Below are positions 1 through 9,294 of a stretch of 64,000 bases of DNA, piece after piece. The notes beneath the pieces are model-generated. The model saw nothing but the letters and a program-made list of their open reading frames with translations, made no database searches and had not been told where the DNA came from. Source of the DNA: Deltaproteobacteria bacterium (GTDB taxonomy: Bacteria > Desulfobacterota > Desulfomonilia > UBA1062); the NCBI GenBank assembly GCA_018436855.1, contig JAHDKO010000051.1, positions 59,857 through 123,856 on the forward strand. The letters are read 5' to 3'. Position numbers and translations under genes: made by a program. Positions within the stretch are counted from its first letter, which is position 1; every line of letters starts with the position of its first letter.

Positions 1-66
1 GGCGTTCTCGTTATTGCGGAGTTTTTCCCAATGGTTTATAGTCCTTATCCAGGGTAAAAAAGGGGC

Positions 67-1110
67 ATGAGGTTCTATACGGAAAGCGAAATAAAGGGCC
101 TGCTCTTAAGGGTCAGGGAGAACGAGGAGACCGCCCGGAAGTTTTTCGAGGTGGAGACGAGCGTGCTCTCCACCCTGGACTTCGAAGATTTCTTTCATAA
201 GCTGCTCTCCACCATCATGAACAAGTTCGGCGTGGGATATGTCTGGGTCACGCTCGTGGAGACCGGCAGGGCCACCCGGATCCTTCAGGCCCATGCGTCT
301 TCCGCCATTCCGGAAAATCAGCTCAAGATCATCGACCGCCGCACATTTTCTCTCGTGGTGCCCGAGTGCGACCGGCCCGTGCTCGGCAATACCGATCTCG
401 GCCGCTACGCCGCGCTGATCCCCGAGGGTCTCAGGAAGGGCTTCAATTCCATCGCCGTCGTGCCCATCAGCCTCGACGGCGAGACGGCGGGGAGCCTGAA
501 CTTCGCGGACATGTCAGCAGAGCGGTTCTCCCCTGATGCCGACACCAGCCTCCTGGAGCAGATGGGCCTCGTGGTGTCCATCTGCCTGTCCAATGTGGCA
601 GCCCATGAGGAGATCAAGGCCCTGGCCTTTCAGGATCCGCTGACCGGACTGCTGAACCGCAGGGCCATGGAAAGGGTCCTGAGCCGGGAGATCGGCAGGG
701 CAAGACGGTACGATGGGCGATTGAGCGTGGTATTCATCGACCTGGACGATTTCAAGAAGGTCAATGACGCCCTCGGGCATGACAACGGCGATGAGTTCCT
801 CGTGTACGCGGCAACGATCATGCGCAGGATGGTCCGGCAGACCGACCTCGTCTCGCGCTTTGCCGGGGACGAGTTCGTGATCATCCTGCCCGAAACCTCT
901 CACGAAGAGGCGGAACACCTCATGCGGCGCATGCAGGAGTATTTCGGAGAGCACCCGCTCACCCTGGCGGGCACCCCCGTGCCGGTTTCCTTCAGCTACG
1001 GGATCGCCTCGGTGGACATGGTGGAGGGCGAAGACCCGGCCGGGATCCTGAAAAAGGCGGACGAGCTGCTCTACCGGAACAAGCGGGAGAAGAAGGCGGG
1101 TAGACAATGA
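67..1110 (+). CDS. GAF-GGDEF diguanylate cyclase
   Basis: A 347-residue protein predicted to make cyclic di-GMP from two GTP. Residues about 25-180 look like a GAF/DUF484-type sensor domain, and about 185-340 form a GGDEF domain. The signature loop reads AGDEF (266-270), a variant that is common among active cyclases. RQTD at 257-260, five residues upstream, matches the RxxD product-inhibition site. There is no signal peptide or membrane segment, so it should be cytoplasmic. The start has a GGGG stretch just upstream. A second c-di-GMP gene (HD-GYP, minus strand near 9.3 kb) lies nearby but in a separate unit. The sensed ligand is unknown. Confidence 0.9.
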   Translation: MRFYTESEIKGLLLRVRENEETARKFFEVETSVLSTLDFEDFFHKLLSTIMNKFGVGYVWVTLVETGRATRILQAHASSAIPENQLKIIDRRTFSLVVPECDRPVLGNTDLGRYAALIPEGLRKGFNSIAVVPISLDGETAGSLNFADMSAERFSPDADTSLLEQMGLVVSICLSNVAAHEEIKALAFQDPLTGLLNRRAMERVLSREIGRARRYDGRLSVVFIDLDDFKKVNDALGHDNGDEFLVYAATIMRRMVRQTDLVSRFAGDEFVIILPETSHEEAEHLMRRMQEYFGEHPLTLAGTPVPVSFSYGIASVDMVEGEDPAGILKKADELLYRNKREKKAGRQ

Positions 1111-1216
1111 TTCCGCAGGAGGCTCGCCTCGCGGGGCATCGTGATGGAGGGTGACGAAACGTTCAGGCAGCCGGGCGTTATAATCTCGTCACCATGGATC
1201 TCCTAAAAGATCATCC

Positions 1217-4200
1217 TCACCGGGCGGGACGGGATGTGATCTTATCGTCTGCTCCCGGCCCTTTCACCTCGGGCAGGAAGACCGTGAAGGCGGATCCCCT
1301 GCCAGGTTCGCTCTGCACGGTGATGGCGCCCTGATGGTCGCGCACGATCCCGTGCACGACCGAGAGGCCCATTCCCGTGCCCTCGGCCTTGTCTTTGGTG
1401 GTGAAAAACGGGTCGAAGATGCGCTGCATGATCGCTTCATCCATGCCTTCACCTGTATCACGCACCGTGATGCGGACATAGTGGCCCGGGACGAGGCCGG
1501 GTGAGATCCCGGCAGCCTTCTGCGCGCTCAGGGTCTCCCAGGCAAGCTCGACCAGGAGCTCGCCGCCGTGCTTCCGCATGGCATAGCCCGCATTGTTGCC
1601 GAGATTGAGCATGACCTGTTTGATCTGGGTGGGGTCCGCCAATACGCGGGCATTACCCGCTTTGAGGCGCGGATGGATCGTGATGGTCGTGGGGAGTGCG
1701 GACCTGAGGAAGCTTAAGGCCTCCTCGATCAGAGGGGTGATCTGAAGGGGGGTTTTCTCCTTGAGGCTCCGGCGGCTGAAGGTGACGATCTGCCTGGTGA
1801 GATCAGACCCCATCCTGGCCGCTTCCTGTATCTCCTGGATAAGAGAATATGCGGGATGGCCGGTTCCCAGGTCCATCAGTGCTGTCTCGGCATTGAGCAC
1901 AATGGGGGTGAAGATATTCTTCAGATCATGGGCTATTCCGCCCGCCAGGGTGCCGATGGCCTCCAGCTTCTGGTTCTGGGACATACGCTGGCTGAGCGCC
2001 ATCTCGCGGGTCACGTCCCGTACCACGGAGACATAGTTGACCGTATGTCCCTTCTCGTCGCACACGGGCGACACCGTGAGATTCACTTCAACCATTTCAC
2101 CGGATTTGTTCTGCCGCCTCTGGTGAGAGTTCCATGTCATGCCCTGGGCCAGTGTCCGGTTGAATTCCTCGCAGCTCTGGGCGTTGAGAAAGTTCTCCCT
2201 GACACAATCGACCCTCCTGCCGATAAGCTCCCCGCGGCTGTAGCCGCTGATGCGTTCGAAGGCCGGATTGACGTACTCGATCACCCAGTCGGGGTTCAAC
2301 AGGACAATCCCTTCGCCCGCCTGTTCGATGGCAAAGGCCAGTCGCTGGAGGTCCTGCTCCATCTTCCTGCGGGCGCTGATGTCGATACCGATGCCGATCA
2401 CCGATCCGTCGGAGAGGCGGACATGGGTCCACAGGCAGGGGTGTGTCTCGCCCGAGCGGGTCACCGCTTCCAGCTCGAGCCAATCGGATCGGCCCTCGCG
2501 GATGGCGTCCAGGACCACTTTGCGCATCTGCTCGTCCGGAAACGCCGCGGCGATAAAGTCCATGTTCCGTGCTTCTTCCAGGGACCACCCGAAGACCAGT
2601 TCCATCTCCCGGTTGATCAGCCTGACCTTCCCCTCGGGATCGGAGAAGATCAGCATGGCGGGAATATGGTCGATGACGGTCTGGAGGATTTCCTTCTGTC
2701 CTTTCAGCTTCTCGACCACCAGATTCAGGGCCCTGGTCCGTGTCTTCACCTTTTGATCGAGCTTGTCCTTGAGTTCTTGAAGCGCTTCCTGAGCCTTTTT
2801 CCGTTCGGTGATGTCCACGGTGGTGCCGATCACGCGCACAGGCTTGCCCGACTCGTCATAGTGGATGACCCCCCGGTCGGTGTACCAGCGGACCTGGCCG
2901 TTCTGCAGGATGATCCGGTAATCCGACTCGACCTCCCTCAGGTGCATAGCGACGGCCTCCTCTATTTTCCGGAACATAGCGCGCAGGTCTTCCGGATGAA
3001 CCAGCCGCTTCCAGCTTTCAATAGTGCCGTCGAAATCATGGGGCAGATGGTATATGTCCCTCATCTCATCGGACCAGAAGTGCCGGCCTAAAAGCATGTC
3101 CCAGTCGAAAATGTCCACGCGGCCCGATTTCTGTGCCAGGACGAGCCGCTGCTCGCTCTTGCGCAGGCGTTCTTCGATCTCTTTGTGCTCGGTGATGTCG
3201 GCAATGAAACCTTCAACCGCCGCCACCTCGCCCTGAGACGAAAAAATGCCCTGTCCCTGCTCCCAGACCCATTTCAGGCGCGAATCCGCAGCCTTTATCC
3301 GGTACGTGATCCCGAACGAACACCGGCTCCGCAGCGCTTTCTGGATTTCCTCCCACACGTACGCCCGATCATCCGGATGGATCAGTGCCCCATACGAAAT
3401 CACCCGGTTTTCCTTCAGATCCTCGGGCCGATAGCCGGTCAGATCCAGACAGCCTTTGCTGGCGAACTCCATGGTCCAGTCTTCATCGTTTCTGCACCGG
3501 TACGCCATGCCGGGAAGGTTGTTCATGAGCGTGGAAAGAAAGAGCTGGCTTTCCCGGAGCTTCTCCTGGGCCTGCTTGCGTTCGGTGATGTCCCGGACTA
3601 CTGCCACGATCCTGAGCTCCCCAGCAATGATCGCCTTCTTCAGGTTCACCTCTTCCCAGAAGAGCCGTCCAGTCTTGTCTTTGGCCTGCCACTCGAACAT
3701 CAGCTCGCCGTTGATAAGGGTTTTTCTGATTTTTTCCTGCGCTCCCTCCTCGGTATAGGGAGGGACGCCCGAACTCAGGTCCTCCACGGTCAGCCCCCGG
3801 GTCTCTTCCAGGGTATAGCCGTAGATGTCCGTGATCTTCTTGTTGACATCCAGAATCCGGCCGGTAGCGGGATCGTGGATGAAGATCACATCGTTGGCAG
3901 CATCGAATATGGCCCGGTAGTCGGGCTCGCTCTTCCGCAACGATACTCCTGCCTGCGTGAACCCCGCGGTTCCTTCCGGCGGGTGAGCCGCGCCTTTCAG
4001 CGTTTTGCCCGTAATGTCCTCCAGGATAAGGACAAACCCCGTGCCTGCCGGCAGGCAGCGGTACCGGATCGATCGTCGGGCCGGGGCATGTGTCTCCAGG
4101 CTGATCACCGTGTGTTCCCGCTGTGCGCGGATGCATCCGCGCGAGAGCATGTCCAGATCCTCTGCAGGCAGGAGAGACTTCAGGGATCTCCCTTGAAGAG

Positions 4201-4378
4201 GCTCCGGGCCTGTCTGCAGGATCGTTGCCGCTGGATTGCTCGCCTGGATGATCCGCAAGTTTCCATCAAGATGGATGATCTCCGCGTTCAGCCTGCCGGG
4301 CATCATGTCGCGGGGGTGGAACAAGATTTTCCACTTTTTTGCGTGAGAGACACGACGTCTGATCTGATGCATAGGCAC
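1217..4378 (-). CDS. Six-PAS sensor histidine kinase, no receiver domain
   Basis: A 1053-residue sensor kinase. About six PAS/PAC repeats can be followed across residues 25-790; several end in the typical PAC tail DITERK or a close variant. A phosphoacceptor region follows with AGGIAHDLKN, in which H817 is the candidate histidine. Then comes a HATPase_c domain with the N-box NLGNNAGYAM, the G1 box DTGEGM and FDPFFTTK. No transmembrane segment is evident, so it should sense a cytoplasmic signal such as redox state or a small ligand. No receiver domain is fused and no response regulator is adjacent, so it is an orphan kinase. The phosphoacceptor motif has DLKN where many relatives have DFNN. 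Confidence 0.88.
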   Translation of the reverse strand: MPMHQIRRRVSHAKKWKILFHPRDMMPGRLNAEIIHLDGNLRIIQASNPAATILQTGPEPLQGRSLKSLLPAEDLDMLSRGCIRAQREHTVISLETHAPARRSIRYRCLPAGTGFVLILEDITGKTLKGAAHPPEGTAGFTQAGVSLRKSEPDYRAIFDAANDVIFIHDPATGRILDVNKKITDIYGYTLEETRGLTVEDLSSGVPPYTEEGAQEKIRKTLINGELMFEWQAKDKTGRLFWEEVNLKKAIIAGELRIVAVVRDITERKQAQEKLRESQLFLSTLMNNLPGMAYRCRNDEDWTMEFASKGCLDLTGYRPEDLKENRVISYGALIHPDDRAYVWEEIQKALRSRCSFGITYRIKAADSRLKWVWEQGQGIFSSQGEVAAVEGFIADITEHKEIEERLRKSEQRLVLAQKSGRVDIFDWDMLLGRHFWSDEMRDIYHLPHDFDGTIESWKRLVHPEDLRAMFRKIEEAVAMHLREVESDYRIILQNGQVRWYTDRGVIHYDESGKPVRVIGTTVDITERKKAQEALQELKDKLDQKVKTRTRALNLVVEKLKGQKEILQTVIDHIPAMLIFSDPEGKVRLINREMELVFGWSLEEARNMDFIAAAFPDEQMRKVVLDAIREGRSDWLELEAVTRSGETHPCLWTHVRLSDGSVIGIGIDISARRKMEQDLQRLAFAIEQAGEGIVLLNPDWVIEYVNPAFERISGYSRGELIGRRVDCVRENFLNAQSCEEFNRTLAQGMTWNSHQRRQNKSGEMVEVNLTVSPVCDEKGHTVNYVSVVRDVTREMALSQRMSQNQKLEAIGTLAGGIAHDLKNIFTPIVLNAETALMDLGTGHPAYSLIQEIQEAARMGSDLTRQIVTFSRRSLKEKTPLQITPLIEEALSFLRSALPTTITIHPRLKAGNARVLADPTQIKQVMLNLGNNAGYAMRKHGGELLVELAWETLSAQKAAGISPGLVPGHYVRITVRDTGEGMDEAIMQRIFDPFFTTKDKAEGTGMGLSVVHGIVRDHQGAITVQSEPGRGSAFTVFLPEVKGPGADDKITSRPAR

Positions 4379-4767
4379 ACCTTGTCATCGTATTGCTTCC
4401 CCGGCGGACATGACAGAGGATGGCAGGAAAGGGCTGCTCTCTGGCCTCATGGGTAAAAACCCGGTGAATGCAATGCAACAAAAAAGTTGGTTGCAAAGCA
4501 AAAAAGGCCTTCCGGTGCGAAACTCCTTTGTCGGTAGTTCATGATCGTGGCGATGTCAAGCTGTAATTTTCCGGCAGCCGGCAAGCGCTCGTACGAATAG
4601 CGCACACTCACCCCTTCGCCTTTTTTCCTCAACAGGATACTATTTATTGTAGAGAGGTATATCCCGGATCTCCACCCGGTAAAAGGATGTGTCCGGTTCT
4701 TCTGTTTGCGAGCCTGTTCACTCGCGGACAAGAGGAGAAGGGGGCGGGATATCCGCGGAGGCCGATT
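4379..4767. other. Divergent intergenic region without a supported gene
   Basis: This 389-base gap lies between two outward-facing genes, the histidine kinase on the minus strand and diacylglycerol kinase on the plus strand. It must carry both promoters. Open frames exist, for example a 94-codon one on the minus strand, but none has a convincing ribosome binding site, domain or codon pattern. No clear riboswitch or repeat was seen. Confidence 0.5.
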
Positions 4768-5139
4768 ATGAAGACCGGCGGGCAGGACTTCTATCCGGTG
4801 AGAAAGCTCAAGACCATTCTGTCGGGGCTGTCCCTGGCCGTGGTATCAGACGTCAGCGTGGCATACAAGGTGATCCTGTCAATACTGGTGCTGGGCGTCA
4901 GCTTTGTGTTCCGAAGGTGGATCGATTTCAGCGTGATTCTTCTTGCAACCGGGCTGATGCTGGTCGCCGAACTGCTCAACAGCGCCATTGAGGATCTCTG
5001 TGATTTCGTTCAGGACCAGCAGGACCCCCGGATCGGGGTCATCAAGGATATCGGCTCGGCCGCGGTGGGAACGAGCATTCTGGTGTGGGCCGTGGTCCTG
5101 GTTATCGAGGTCGTCCATCTGCTGGGGCTGATCTGGTGA
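4768..5139 (+). CDS. dgkA: Diacylglycerol kinase, prokaryotic DgkA type
   Basis: A 123-residue integral membrane kinase that phosphorylates diacylglycerol (or undecaprenol, depending on subfamily) with ATP, recycling lipid from envelope synthesis. The length suits the small trimeric DgkA family. Three hydrophobic segments are visible, and the family signature appears as AELLNSAIEDLCD, with the catalytic and metal-binding glutamates and the asparagine. The open frame extends upstream, but the ATG at 4768 is preferred because GGAG lies seven bases before it and the protein then starts just ahead of the conserved amphipathic helix. It stands alone on this strand. Confidence 0.9.
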   Translation: MKTGGQDFYPVRKLKTILSGLSLAVVSDVSVAYKVILSILVLGVSFVFRRWIDFSVILLATGLMLVAELLNSAIEDLCDFVQDQQDPRIGVIKDIGSAAVGTSILVWAVVLVIEVVHLLGLIW

Positions 5140-5364
5140 ATCCTCCTTCTCAAGTCTGCTACGGAGGACGAGAAGGGCCCATGGCTTGCCCTTAAGGTCC
5201 ATGTCATTGATTGCGGCAGGAAACGGCTGCGCCACGGGATATGCATCTCCCATTCCTTCCCGTCACGGCATCGACAGATGCGAGGAAGAGGGCAGTGAAG
5301 CATGCCGGTTCATCATCATGGTTGCGGCACGTTCTTGCAGGCCGTACACGGAAAGGAGAGTAAC

Positions 5365-6067
5365 ATGCCGTTTGGAGGGATCGAGTCGAATCTCGTGGAG
5401 AATGCCGGGATGCTGGCCGCCCAAGTCCGGGACGTTTCATGGTCTCTGAAGGATTCGGGCGATCTGGATCATCTTCTGGACGCAATCGGTGGTGCCCGGT
5501 ACGTGCTCCTGGGCGAGGCCTCGCACGGCGTCTCGGACTTTTATCTCTGGCGCACCCGGCTGAGCCAACGATTGATTCAGGAAAAAGGCTTTTTATTTAT
5601 CGCGGTGGAAGATGACTGGCCCGACTCTTACCGCATCAACCGGTATGTCAGGCACTAGCCCGATTCCGGGGTGAACGGGTTCGAGGTGCTGCAAGCCTTC
5701 CGGCGCAGGACAGAGGAGTATGACCGTGATAGCAGCAGACCGGTGGGACGCGCCCATGGAGGAAATGAGGATTCCCGGGGGCGAGCCGGGAAGCTGGGAG
5801 GATGTCATGCCCCGTGCCGGTGCGGGGGATAAGCTGCTGCTTCTGAAGCAGGCGGCCCGGGAGCCGGACTGGCGGGAGGCCCGAGGACACCGAGCCATCG
5901 GCGTGGTCTACAATCCCGGGCATGAGCGGTACGGCAACTATGTCTCCACGGTGCTGCCCGAGCGTTATGATACCTTTGTCTCCATCGACGAGAGCTATGC
6001 CCTGCATCCCCTGCATATCGAGCCGATAAGCGCTGAGCCGCCCGATCTCTATCCCTGGGGGATTTAG
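5365..6067 (+). pseudogene. Degenerate erythromycin-esterase-family gene
   Basis: Two separated remnants of one erythromycin esterase / succinoglycan-type family protein. The first (5365-5658, 97 codons, start with GGAGAG upstream) carries the N-terminal core with LLGEASHGVSDF and AVEDDWPDSYRINRY and then hits a stop. The second (5720-6067) starts with MTVIAADRWDAPME and carries the C-terminal core, including GHRAIGVVYNPGHERYGNYV and LHPLHIEP. Intact relatives are roughly 400-450 residues, so about 200 central residues are gone and the reading frame is broken. The N-terminal piece keeps its start and ribosome binding site but lacks the rest of the catalytic domain. The family hydrolyses macrolide lactones in some members; many chromosomal members have unknown substrates. 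Confidence 0.82.
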
Positions 6068-6079
6068 GGTCGACCGCGT

Positions 6080-6111
6080 CGGAGAAGGGGTTTGTGCCCC
6101 CGGAGAAGGGG
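6080..6111. repeat. Direct 11-bp repeat CGGAGAAGGGG
   Basis: CGGAGAAGGGG occurs at 6080-6090 and again at 6101-6111, immediately downstream of the broken esterase gene. It is short and may be a slippage product or a scar of the rearrangement that damaged that gene. Confidence 0.6.
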
Positions 6112-6264
6112 CTTTTGCAGATTGCGCACTCCGCAGACTCGGGTGCAATGCCGGCTTCCATTTTACAAGTTCAATTACAGCCATAACGCTTGGCAAAATC
6201 AAGTGATCCTGGTAAAAATGACTATTGTCTGCGAAAGATGGCTGGTGTGCAGGAGGGGATTCTC

Positions 6265-7149
6265 ATGATCGAAAGGCTGGATGTTCATTTCGTATCTCAA
6301 GGACTGCGCTGTGCGGGATGGTTTTACCGGGCGGAGGGCGAAGGTGCCAGACCGTGCATCGTGCTGGGGCACGGTTTCGGCGGCACCAGGGAGATGCGGC
6401 TGGATGCGTACGCCGAGGTCTTTGCCGAGGCCGGGTACCATGCGCTGGTTTTCGATTACCGCCACTTCGGCGACAGCGAGGGCGAGCCCAGGCAGCTGCT
6501 CGATATCGGCAGGCAGCACCAGGACTGGCACGCGGCGATCGATTGTGCCCGGGCAATGACCGGAGTGGATTCCGGAAGGATCGTTCTCTGGGGCACGTCG
6601 TTCAGCGGTGGGCATGTGATCCCGGTAGCCCTTAAGCAGAGCGGTATCGCTGCGGTGATCTCCCAGGTGCCGCATTTGAGCGGTATTGCTACGGCATCAG
6701 CCTCGGGGCCTGCTCAGAATTTCCGGCTGGGGGCCGCCGCCTGCCGCGACCTGATCCGCAAGATGCTGGGTCTGAGCCCTTATTACGTGCCCATCGCCGG
6801 CCAGCCGGGCACGCTGGCCGCCATGACTGCGCCCGGTGCCGAAGAGGGAGCCAGAAGGCTCTATCCTGAAGACTACGAGCCCAACGAGATGGTAGCTGCC
6901 CGCATCTTTCTGCACGTGGGTTTGTATTCACCGGGCAGGCTGGCGCCCGGGCTCACGGTTCCCTGGCTGGTGCAGCTGGCGTCCGGAGACCTGACCACCC
7001 CGATACGGCCTGCAATCAAGGCGGCCATGAAGTCGCGGCAAAGCAAGCTCATCGTCTACCGGTGCGACCACTTCGACGTGTACGTTCCGCCCCGGTTCGA
7101 GCAGACCGTGGAGGACCAGATCCTTTTCCTCAGGCACGCCCTGCAGTAG
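6265..7149 (+). CDS. Alpha/beta hydrolase, dienelactone-hydrolase-like
   Basis: A 294-residue cytoplasmic alpha/beta hydrolase. The oxyanion region GHGFGG follows the second core strand, the nucleophile elbow is GTSFSGGH (Ser), an acidic residue is available in LASGDLTTPI, and the histidine is in CDHFDVY. This gives a full Ser-Asp-His set in the usual order. The frame is open further upstream, but the ATG at 6265 is chosen because AGGAGGGG lies directly before it at good spacing. Relatives include dienelactone hydrolases, X-Pro dipeptidyl peptidases and uncharacterised esterases, so the substrate is open. It is followed on the same strand by an SDR gene. Confidence 0.8.
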   Translation: MIERLDVHFVSQGLRCAGWFYRAEGEGARPCIVLGHGFGGTREMRLDAYAEVFAEAGYHALVFDYRHFGDSEGEPRQLLDIGRQHQDWHAAIDCARAMTGVDSGRIVLWGTSFSGGHVIPVALKQSGIAAVISQVPHLSGIATASASGPAQNFRLGAAACRDLIRKMLGLSPYYVPIAGQPGTLAAMTAPGAEEGARRLYPEDYEPNEMVAARIFLHVGLYSPGRLAPGLTVPWLVQLASGDLTTPIRPAIKAAMKSRQSKLIVYRCDHFDVYVPPRFEQTVEDQILFLRHALQ

Positions 7150-7315
7150 CTGGTCAACGGGGAAGCTGCATGGGCGCGCTCCATCCCATGAGGATGCACA
7201 TCTGCCCGGCGGTTGGAGGTGCTCGGCCGATTCGGGCGATGCCCGGTAAGCCGGACGAGGATGGTGCTGCACAGGGAATGTGTGATGTAATCATAGAGAA
7301 ACCGGGGAGGTGTTC

Positions 7316-8119
7316 GTGGGGTATTACAGAAACAAAACCGTTCTCGTCACGGGCGCGTTCGGAGGGTTCGGCCTGTGCTTCGTCTCGGAGCTTCTGAACA
7401 GGGGCGCGAGTCTTATTCTGAGTGACACGCCGGAGAACGTCCGGGCCGCCGGCGAAGGTATGGTGCAAATCCCGGGAACAGAGGGAGGCAGGGGCAGGCA
7501 GGTTCTGGCACTCATCCCGGCCGATCTCTCGAGCGCGAAAGGCTGCAGGGCCCTCCACGAGGGGTACCGCGATCTGGGCATCGGGCTGGACATGATCATA
7601 CACAACGCGGGCATTGCGTGTTGGGGCGAGTACGCCGACGTCCCCCCGGAGCTCAACGAAAAGATCATCGATATCAACCTGCTGTCCGTCATGAGGCTGA
7701 ATGCGCTCTTTCTTCCGGAGATCATCGACCGCTGCGGGCATATCATCTATGTGTCGTCGGTTGCCGGATTCGTGGCCACTCCATTCGGTGTCGCCTATTC
7801 GACCTCGAAATTCGGTGTGCGGGGGTTTGCCATGGCCCTGCACGGAGAGATCGGAAAACACGGAGTCCGCACGACCATCGTATACCCCTTCTTTTCCCGG
7901 ACCCCCATCCTCAAGTCCAGGACGTTCGGCAATCCGGCAGTGTCGTACCTGCCCGGCTTCTGCGCGAGCTCGCCCGGGCAGGTGGTCTCCTGCGCTTTAC
8001 AGGGCGCGGCAAAGGGGAAGCTGCACGTATGCCCCGGTTTCTTCTCCAGGATGATGTGGCTGGCGACCCGCTTCCACCCGGTCATATCCGCCCAGCGGAA
8101 GATCCGAGGCTACTCCTGA
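7316..8119 (+). CDS. Short-chain dehydrogenase/reductase (SDR)
   Basis: A 267-residue classical SDR that should oxidise or reduce an alcohol/carbonyl with NAD(P). The nucleotide-binding loop is TGAFGGFG near the N-terminus, followed by HNAG, the catalytic serine in YVSSVAGF, and YSTSK carrying the catalytic Tyr and Lys. The start is GTG: the codon at 7316 sits five bases after GGGGAGG, whereas a GTG at 7310 would overlap that ribosome binding site. The C-terminal part (FFSRMMWLATRFHP) is amphipathic to hydrophobic and resembles membrane-associated SDRs acting on lipids or fatty acyl substrates. The substrate is unknown. Confidence 0.85.
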   Translation: MGYYRNKTVLVTGAFGGFGLCFVSELLNRGASLILSDTPENVRAAGEGMVQIPGTEGGRGRQVLALIPADLSSAKGCRALHEGYRDLGIGLDMIIHNAGIACWGEYADVPPELNEKIIDINLLSVMRLNALFLPEIIDRCGHIIYVSSVAGFVATPFGVAYSTSKFGVRGFAMALHGEIGKHGVRTTIVYPFFSRTPILKSRTFGNPAVSYLPGFCASSPGQVVSCALQGAAKGKLHVCPGFFSRMMWLATRFHPVISAQRKIRGYS

Positions 8120-8287
8120 GGCAGCGGCTGCGGAGCCGGCGGGGACATGCCGGGGCCGGATCGAGGACGCTGGTGGAATAAAAACAGATCCGTTTCTTTT
8201 TTTCAGATATGTTCTGAAAGCGTGGTTATTGCCTTTTTATAAGTCTGTTTCCCGATTCTCCCATGATTGCCGGGAGGAGATGGTATT
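8120..8287. repeat. Short gap containing two related AAAAACAGAT/AAATAAATCTGTCCCC elements
   Basis: Near 8176-8200 an AT-rich run resembling AAAAACAGATCCGTTTC occurs, and at about 8286-8306 AAAAATAAATCTGTCCCC. The latter reads GGGGACAGATTTATTTTT on the minus strand and encodes the last residues of the lipoprotein gene that ends at 8288. I have seen this motif recurrently between genes in deltaproteobacterial and gammaproteobacterial genomes; its class here is inferred, not shown. Confidence 0.4.
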
Positions 8288-9061
8288 CTAAAAATAAATC
8301 TGTCCCCTTATCCCAGGAAGGTAGCGGCGTTCCTGTATTCCGGGTTCGCTCGTGTAGTCCCACTCCTCCTCGATCAACATCCCACTGTCATCGTAAAAAT
8401 AACGGACGACGATCTGAAGGGCTCCACCGGGATAGGTGACGTATTCAATCCGCTCAAGGGAACCGTCCGGGCCGTAGAAGACGTCCTGGGCGATATCCGT
8501 GTCATAGCCGTAACCCAGGAAGTCCACCTCGATGCGCTCGACTGTGTCCAGCATGTCGCTGTACACGTAGTATTCCACGGCATCCACGACCCCGTCGGCG
8601 TCGATATCAGATTCGATCCGGTCGATACGTTCCTCACCGGTCCAGTAATAATCGCTGGTAAAGTCGAGGGTGCCGTCATTTCCCTTATCCGCCTCGAAGC
8701 GTGCCAGAAGACCGGTGTCCTCGTCATAAAAATACGTGCAGACTTCATCGATCGTGCCGTCCACTCCATAGTCCCGTTCGTCGCGCATCTGATCGCCCGT
8801 TTTATAGTAGTATTTGTAGCAGATCTCGTCAGGAGACCCGTCTGCATACCAGTCGATCGTGATGACCTTTCGAATGCCTGCTGGGGCCGACGGTTCGTAG
8901 GGCCGGGGTGCTCCGGCCGTTTCTTCGGGTTGCGGATTATCGGCGGCCTGTTCGATCTTCCGGACTTCGGCAGCCGCATCATGGTCGCTGCTGTCCCTGC
9001 TGCACCCGCACGCGACCAGAAGGAGGATGATGACAATAACGGCGAGGATCTGAACTCTCAT
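8288..9061 (-). CDS. Predicted lipoprotein with repeated acidic Asp/Tyr motifs
   Basis: A 257-residue exported lipoprotein. The N-terminus is a type II signal peptide with lipobox LVAC, putting the lipidated cysteine at residue 18. After a Pro/Ala-rich linker, residues 65-235 hold imperfect repeats of about 25-30 residues built around D-G-x-x-D and aromatic YYY/YFYD strands, such as YADGSPDEIC, YGVDGTIDEVC and IDADGVVDAV. These look like calcium-binding-type or YD-like beta repeats. No enzymatic motif was found. The last residues, GQIYF, are encoded by a GGGGACAGATTTATTTTT-type element, so the C-terminus may have been replaced or extended. Function unknown; surface or periplasmic location inferred. 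Confidence 0.75.
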   Translation of the reverse strand: MRVQILAVIVIILLLVACGCSRDSSDHDAAAEVRKIEQAADNPQPEETAGAPRPYEPSAPAGIRKVITIDWYADGSPDEICYKYYYKTGDQMRDERDYGVDGTIDEVCTYFYDEDTGLLARFEADKGNDGTLDFTSDYYWTGEERIDRIESDIDADGVVDAVEYYVYSDMLDTVERIEVDFLGYGYDTDIAQDVFYGPDGSLERIEYVTYPGGALQIVVRYFYDDSGMLIEEEWDYTSEPGIQERRYLPGIRGQIYF

Positions 9062-9294
9062 GGCAATGCCCCTTCCATAACATGTTCATAGTACATGACT
9101 TTTTTATATCACAAAAATGCAATGAAAGGAAGGAGTATCCGCCGGAACAGCCTGCCGTAAGAAACCGCCGGGGCATGCGGATGAAAAGTGCGAAGATCGG
9201 TTCGTCCTTCCTTCCACACGTGAGATGCCGCCTGGGGGGGAGAAAAGGGGAGAGAAGGAGCCGTCCCCTCTTCATACCTGAGCGCCCCCGGACC

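Noticed and set aside
1856..4456. Long minus-complement frames (411 and 423 codons) opposite the histidine kinase
   Set aside because: They lie antisense to clear PAS and kinase domains, with no domain of their own, and arise from GC-rich codon bias.
4447..4731. 94-codon minus-strand frame in the gap before dgkA
   Set aside because: No family, weak start and position in a divergent promoter region.
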